24,408 nt of DNA. Source: a virus. How positions within the stretch are numbered: position 1 is the first letter of the stretch; every line of letters starts with the position of its first letter. Location: positions 1 to 24,408 of IMG/VR virus record IMGVR_UViG_3300032313_000397; one strand, written 5' to 3'. Positions 22,275 to 24,408 of the stretch are shown piece by piece. The translations under genes and the position numbers were made by a program. The notes under the pieces are model-generated. The model did not search any database. It was given only the letters and a program-made list of their open reading frames with translations, and was not told the origin of the DNA.

Positions 22275-23645
22275 ATGTCATATTTCCGTTCATATTTTGA
22301 AAAAAACAATACTATTGTAAAGGATTCTCAGACAAATACGTCTAAAAACCCTAATACCGACATATTTTTCGGTTCTGGTTTTTCTAAATATATCTTTAAA
22401 GTTGATTTTTCTGATTTAAAAATTAAGACAGATAATGATGATTTAGTTCTAAATTTAAATACGACTAAACATTATCTTAAAATGACAAACACCATTTTTG
22501 GTGATGAAGCGTTAATTGGTCAAAATGGTTATAGTGGTAGATTAAGAGCAACTTCATTTGATTTAATTGTTTTTAAAATACCTGAATTTTGGGACGAGGG
22601 GTATGGTTTTGATTATGACCAAGTTTATGATTTTAATGAAGATAACAACACATTTGACCAACGACCTTCTAACTATTACAATAGAACGACATTAAGTGCT
22701 TGGACAATAAACGGTATTTATAACACATCACCAACCATTGTTACTACCGCTCATTTTGATAATGGTAATGAAAACTTAGATGTTGACATTACAAACTATG
22801 TTAATGGTGTCTTAACGGGGGCTACCGACTATGGTTTAGGTGTGGCCTTTAGTGTACCATATCAATTAGTACCTCAACCAGTTGACCAATCTGTCTCATT
22901 TTTCACAAAATATACTCAAACCTTTTTTGAGCCATATGTTGAATCAATATTTGACGATAGAATAGATGATGATAGATTTGATTTTATTGAAGATTTACAA
23001 CAAAATCTATATTTGTATGTCACAAAAAATGGAAATTATATAAATTTAGATTCAGTTCCCACTGTTGATATTTTAAACTCAACTAATACACCAATTAGTG
23101 GATTAACAGGGATTACATCAACATTAGTGAGAAAGGGTGTTTATAAAGTTACTTTTGGAATATCAGGTATTAATTGTGATGGTAAAAAATTCTTTAGTGA
23201 TGTTTGGAAAAATATATTCATTGAAGGTGTTCAATTTGATAATACTGTACAAAAATTCATACCAAAACCACTTTCATCAGGATTTTCTATTGGGGTCAAT
23301 CAAACTGATTTAGAACGTTATTCAATACAATATTTTGGACTTAACCAAAATGAAAAAATAAAAAGAGGTGAAGAAAGAAAGATTGTGGTAACATTTAGAT
23401 CAATTAATACTCCAAAAAGTGTATTATTAGACGAGGTTCATTATAGAATTTATATAAACGAAGGACTTGTTCAAGTTAACGTTCATGATTGGACTAAGCT
23501 CGATAAAACCAACGAAAATTCATTTGTTTTAAACACATCTTATCTTATTCCTCGTGAATATACTTTAGAGATAAAAGGTAAAACATTCTCAGAGGAAATT
23601 TTTTATAAGGATAAAATAAAATTTGAGATTGTGTCTGAAAAGTAA
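22275..23645 (+). CDS. Tail/virion structural protein with DNRLRE-like domain
   Basis: A 456-residue beta-rich protein. Residues about 30-230 resemble DNRLRE-type stalk domains. The signs are SARLRATSFDLIVF-like strands near 88-100, LDVDITNYVNGVL (168-180) matching the 'DVT-x-xV' strand, then GLGVAF and FFTKYTQTFFEPYVES, equivalent to the closing 'F-x-S-x-E-x-x-x-P-x-L' strand. The rest (about 230-456) is further beta domains, with VFNPSI-like strands absent and a final strand DKIKFEIVSEK. Such proteins are found on surface fibres and in phage tails. It lies after the baseplate hub gene and has its own element. The exact tail position is unknown. No transmembrane or signal sequence. Confidence 0.65.
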   Translation: MSYFRSYFEKNNTIVKDSQTNTSKNPNTDIFFGSGFSKYIFKVDFSDLKIKTDNDDLVLNLNTTKHYLKMTNTIFGDEALIGQNGYSGRLRATSFDLIVFKIPEFWDEGYGFDYDQVYDFNEDNNTFDQRPSNYYNRTTLSAWTINGIYNTSPTIVTTAHFDNGNENLDVDITNYVNGVLTGATDYGLGVAFSVPYQLVPQPVDQSVSFFTKYTQTFFEPYVESIFDDRIDDDRFDFIEDLQQNLYLYVTKNGNYINLDSVPTVDILNSTNTPISGLTGITSTLVRKGVYKVTFGISGINCDGKKFFSDVWKNIFIEGVQFDNTVQKFIPKPLSSGFSIGVNQTDLERYSIQYFGLNQNEKIKRGEERKIVVTFRSINTPKSVLLDEVHYRIYINEGLVQVNVHDWTKLDKTNENSFVLNTSYLIPREYTLEIKGKTFSEEIFYKDKIKFEIVSEK

Positions 23646-23647
23646 AC

Positions 23648-23655
23648 TATTTATA
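23648..23655 (+). promoter_or_regulatory. TATTTATA element before the Cys-module gene
   Basis: TATTTATA ends three bases before the ATG at 23659. It lies just after the upstream stop and supports 23659 over an in-frame ATG at 23623 inside the upstream gene. Confidence 0.4.
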
Positions 23656-23658
23656 TAT

Positions 23659-24306
23659 ATGAAAAAAATCATTTTAACCGAGTCCCAACTCAAAAAGATA
23701 ATACAGATGGAACAAGAAAATCACATTTCACAAGATGGAACATATATGGTTTTAAGTAACCTAATTCAAATGAAAAATGATATTGAAAAGATATTAAACT
23801 TTAAACATATGCCAGATTTCCCTAAATTAGTAACAGGGGAACATGCTTGGGCTGGTGACCATATTACAACATCTAAAGACGATATTGAAGAAGTTGCAAA
23901 TTTTATGGAAGGATACTTTGAACAAAAGAATCTATCCGAATCGGAAAAAGATTTATCTGAAAAATGTTGGGATGGGTACAAAAGAATTGGTAGTAAGAAA
24001 AAAAATGGAAAAACGGTACCAAATTGTGTACCAGTTAATGAAGCGAGTAGTCCAGCACAACAAGCTGCAATTGCAATCAATATGAAGAAAAAAGGTGTTG
24101 AACCTAAAAATCTATCAGAAAAGGAAATGTATGAGGCGATGGAAATAGACGAAAGTAAAAATTGTCCAACAGACCCTGCAAAATGGGCCGCATCTAAAGC
24201 TAAGGCTAAGGCTAAATTTGACGTATACCCTTCTGCATATGCAAACGGATTCGCAGCAAAAGATTATAAGGCTAAAGGTGGTGGATGGAAAAAATGTAAA
24301 AAATAA
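23659..24306 (+). CDS. Virion-like accessory protein with Cys module and Lys/Ala-rich C-terminal module
   Basis: A 215-residue protein in three parts. The N-terminus MKKIILTESQLKKIIQ is a short amphipathic peptide with an LxE site and a relaxed version of the tag in its neighbours. Residues about 101-125 (CWDGYKRIGSK and GKTVPNCVP) form a two-Cys module common in small phage proteins. Residues about 168-215 (CPTDPAKWAASKAKAKAKFD, then YPSAYANGFAAKDYKAKGGGW) form a Lys/Ala module also common there. Four cysteines could bind metal or form disulfides. The ATG at 23659 fits the upstream element; an earlier ATG at 23623 would overlap the previous stop region. Function unknown, possibly an internal or decoration protein. 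Confidence 0.7.
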   Translation: MKKIILTESQLKKIIQMEQENHISQDGTYMVLSNLIQMKNDIEKILNFKHMPDFPKLVTGEHAWAGDHITTSKDDIEEVANFMEGYFEQKNLSESEKDLSEKCWDGYKRIGSKKKNGKTVPNCVPVNEASSPAQQAAIAINMKKKGVEPKNLSEKEMYEAMEIDESKNCPTDPAKWAASKAKAKAKFDVYPSAYANGFAAKDYKAKGGGWKKCKK

Positions 24307-24307
24307 T

Positions 24308-24408
24308 ATGAAATTCATAGTATCTAAAGAAGATAAAGAATATATAGAAGAATCATTAAAATCGGGAGAAGTCTTACAAGAAGACCTTAGAAGATGGTTT
24401 AAAGAAAA
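24308..24408 (+). CDS. Partial gene at right edge, unknown
   Basis: An open frame from an ATG one base after the upstream stop to the window end. It begins MKFIVSKEDKEYIEESLKSG and continues as a charged helix. Only 33 codons are visible, so nothing can be said about function. The immediate spacing suggests it is co-transcribed with the gene before it. Confidence 0.55.
   Translation, partial: MKFIVSKEDKEYIEESLKSGEVLQEDLRRWFKE

Noticed and set aside
22715-22722. TATTTATA inside the 456-residue structural gene
   Set aside because: It encodes part of NGIYNTS in a continuous coding frame and no gene starts nearby. It is taken as a chance occurrence.
23623-23658. Upstream start for the Cys-module gene
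   Set aside because: It lies inside the previous gene, and the TATTTATA element plus the typical MKKIILTESQ start point to 23659.

Overview
The window is an AT-rich piece of a tailed-phage genome of the T4-like myovirus type. The evidence is the combination of a family B DNA polymerase with intact exonuclease and polymerase motifs, a gp13-like neck protein, a gp55-like late sigma factor, a gp5-like OB-fold baseplate protein, PhoH, dUTPase and several phage-type glycosyltransferases. The host cannot be read directly. However, almost none of the roughly 25 gene starts has a Shine-Dalgarno sequence, and leaders are short and A/T-rich, which fits a Bacteroidota (flavobacterium-like) host better than a proteobacterium. 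This is an inference. No tRNA, rRNA, CRISPR array, insertion sequence or integrase was found, and no stretch over about 100 bases lacks a gene.

Layout. Bases 1-1565: the 3' end of a SNF2-type helicase (+), then two minus-strand genes, one with a nuclease-like motif set. 1604-2719: neck protein (+). 2716-5613: DNA polymerase (-). 5714-8041: a minus-strand host-recognition cassette with a small Ig/BppU-like protein and a large adhesin that has a lectin-like N-terminus, a long Thr-Pro repeat stalk and a C-terminal carbohydrate-binding-like domain. 8095-11134: a plus-strand run of small lysine-rich, proline-rich or repeat-bearing proteins that look like internal or accessory virion proteins, including a WYL-like protein. 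11172-14707: a GT-B glycosyltransferase, two small genes, dUTPase, a ParB-like protein and PhoH, closed by a clear hairpin terminator at 14728-14767. 14804-18206: a degenerate HAD-like protein, a small conserved-looking protein, a GT-B and a GT-A glycosyltransferase and the late sigma factor, tightly overlapped as one operon. 18221 to the end: baseplate and tail structural genes.

Two patterns run across gene boundaries. First, a TATTTATA element lies just upstream of most structural gene starts on both strands, but not upstream of the DNA polymerase or the 283-residue nuclease-like gene. It is a candidate late promoter for the gp55-like sigma factor encoded in the same window. Second, three otherwise unrelated proteins carry the same 12-residue terminal peptide, L-x-E-x-I-x-[KR]-I-K-[KR]-[LV]-[IM], and a fourth has a looser version. 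It resembles a capsid-targeting tag with a T4-type LxE protease site. Together these suggest a set of co-packaged, possibly injected proteins (WYL-like, ParB-like, lysine-rich) that may form an undescribed system.
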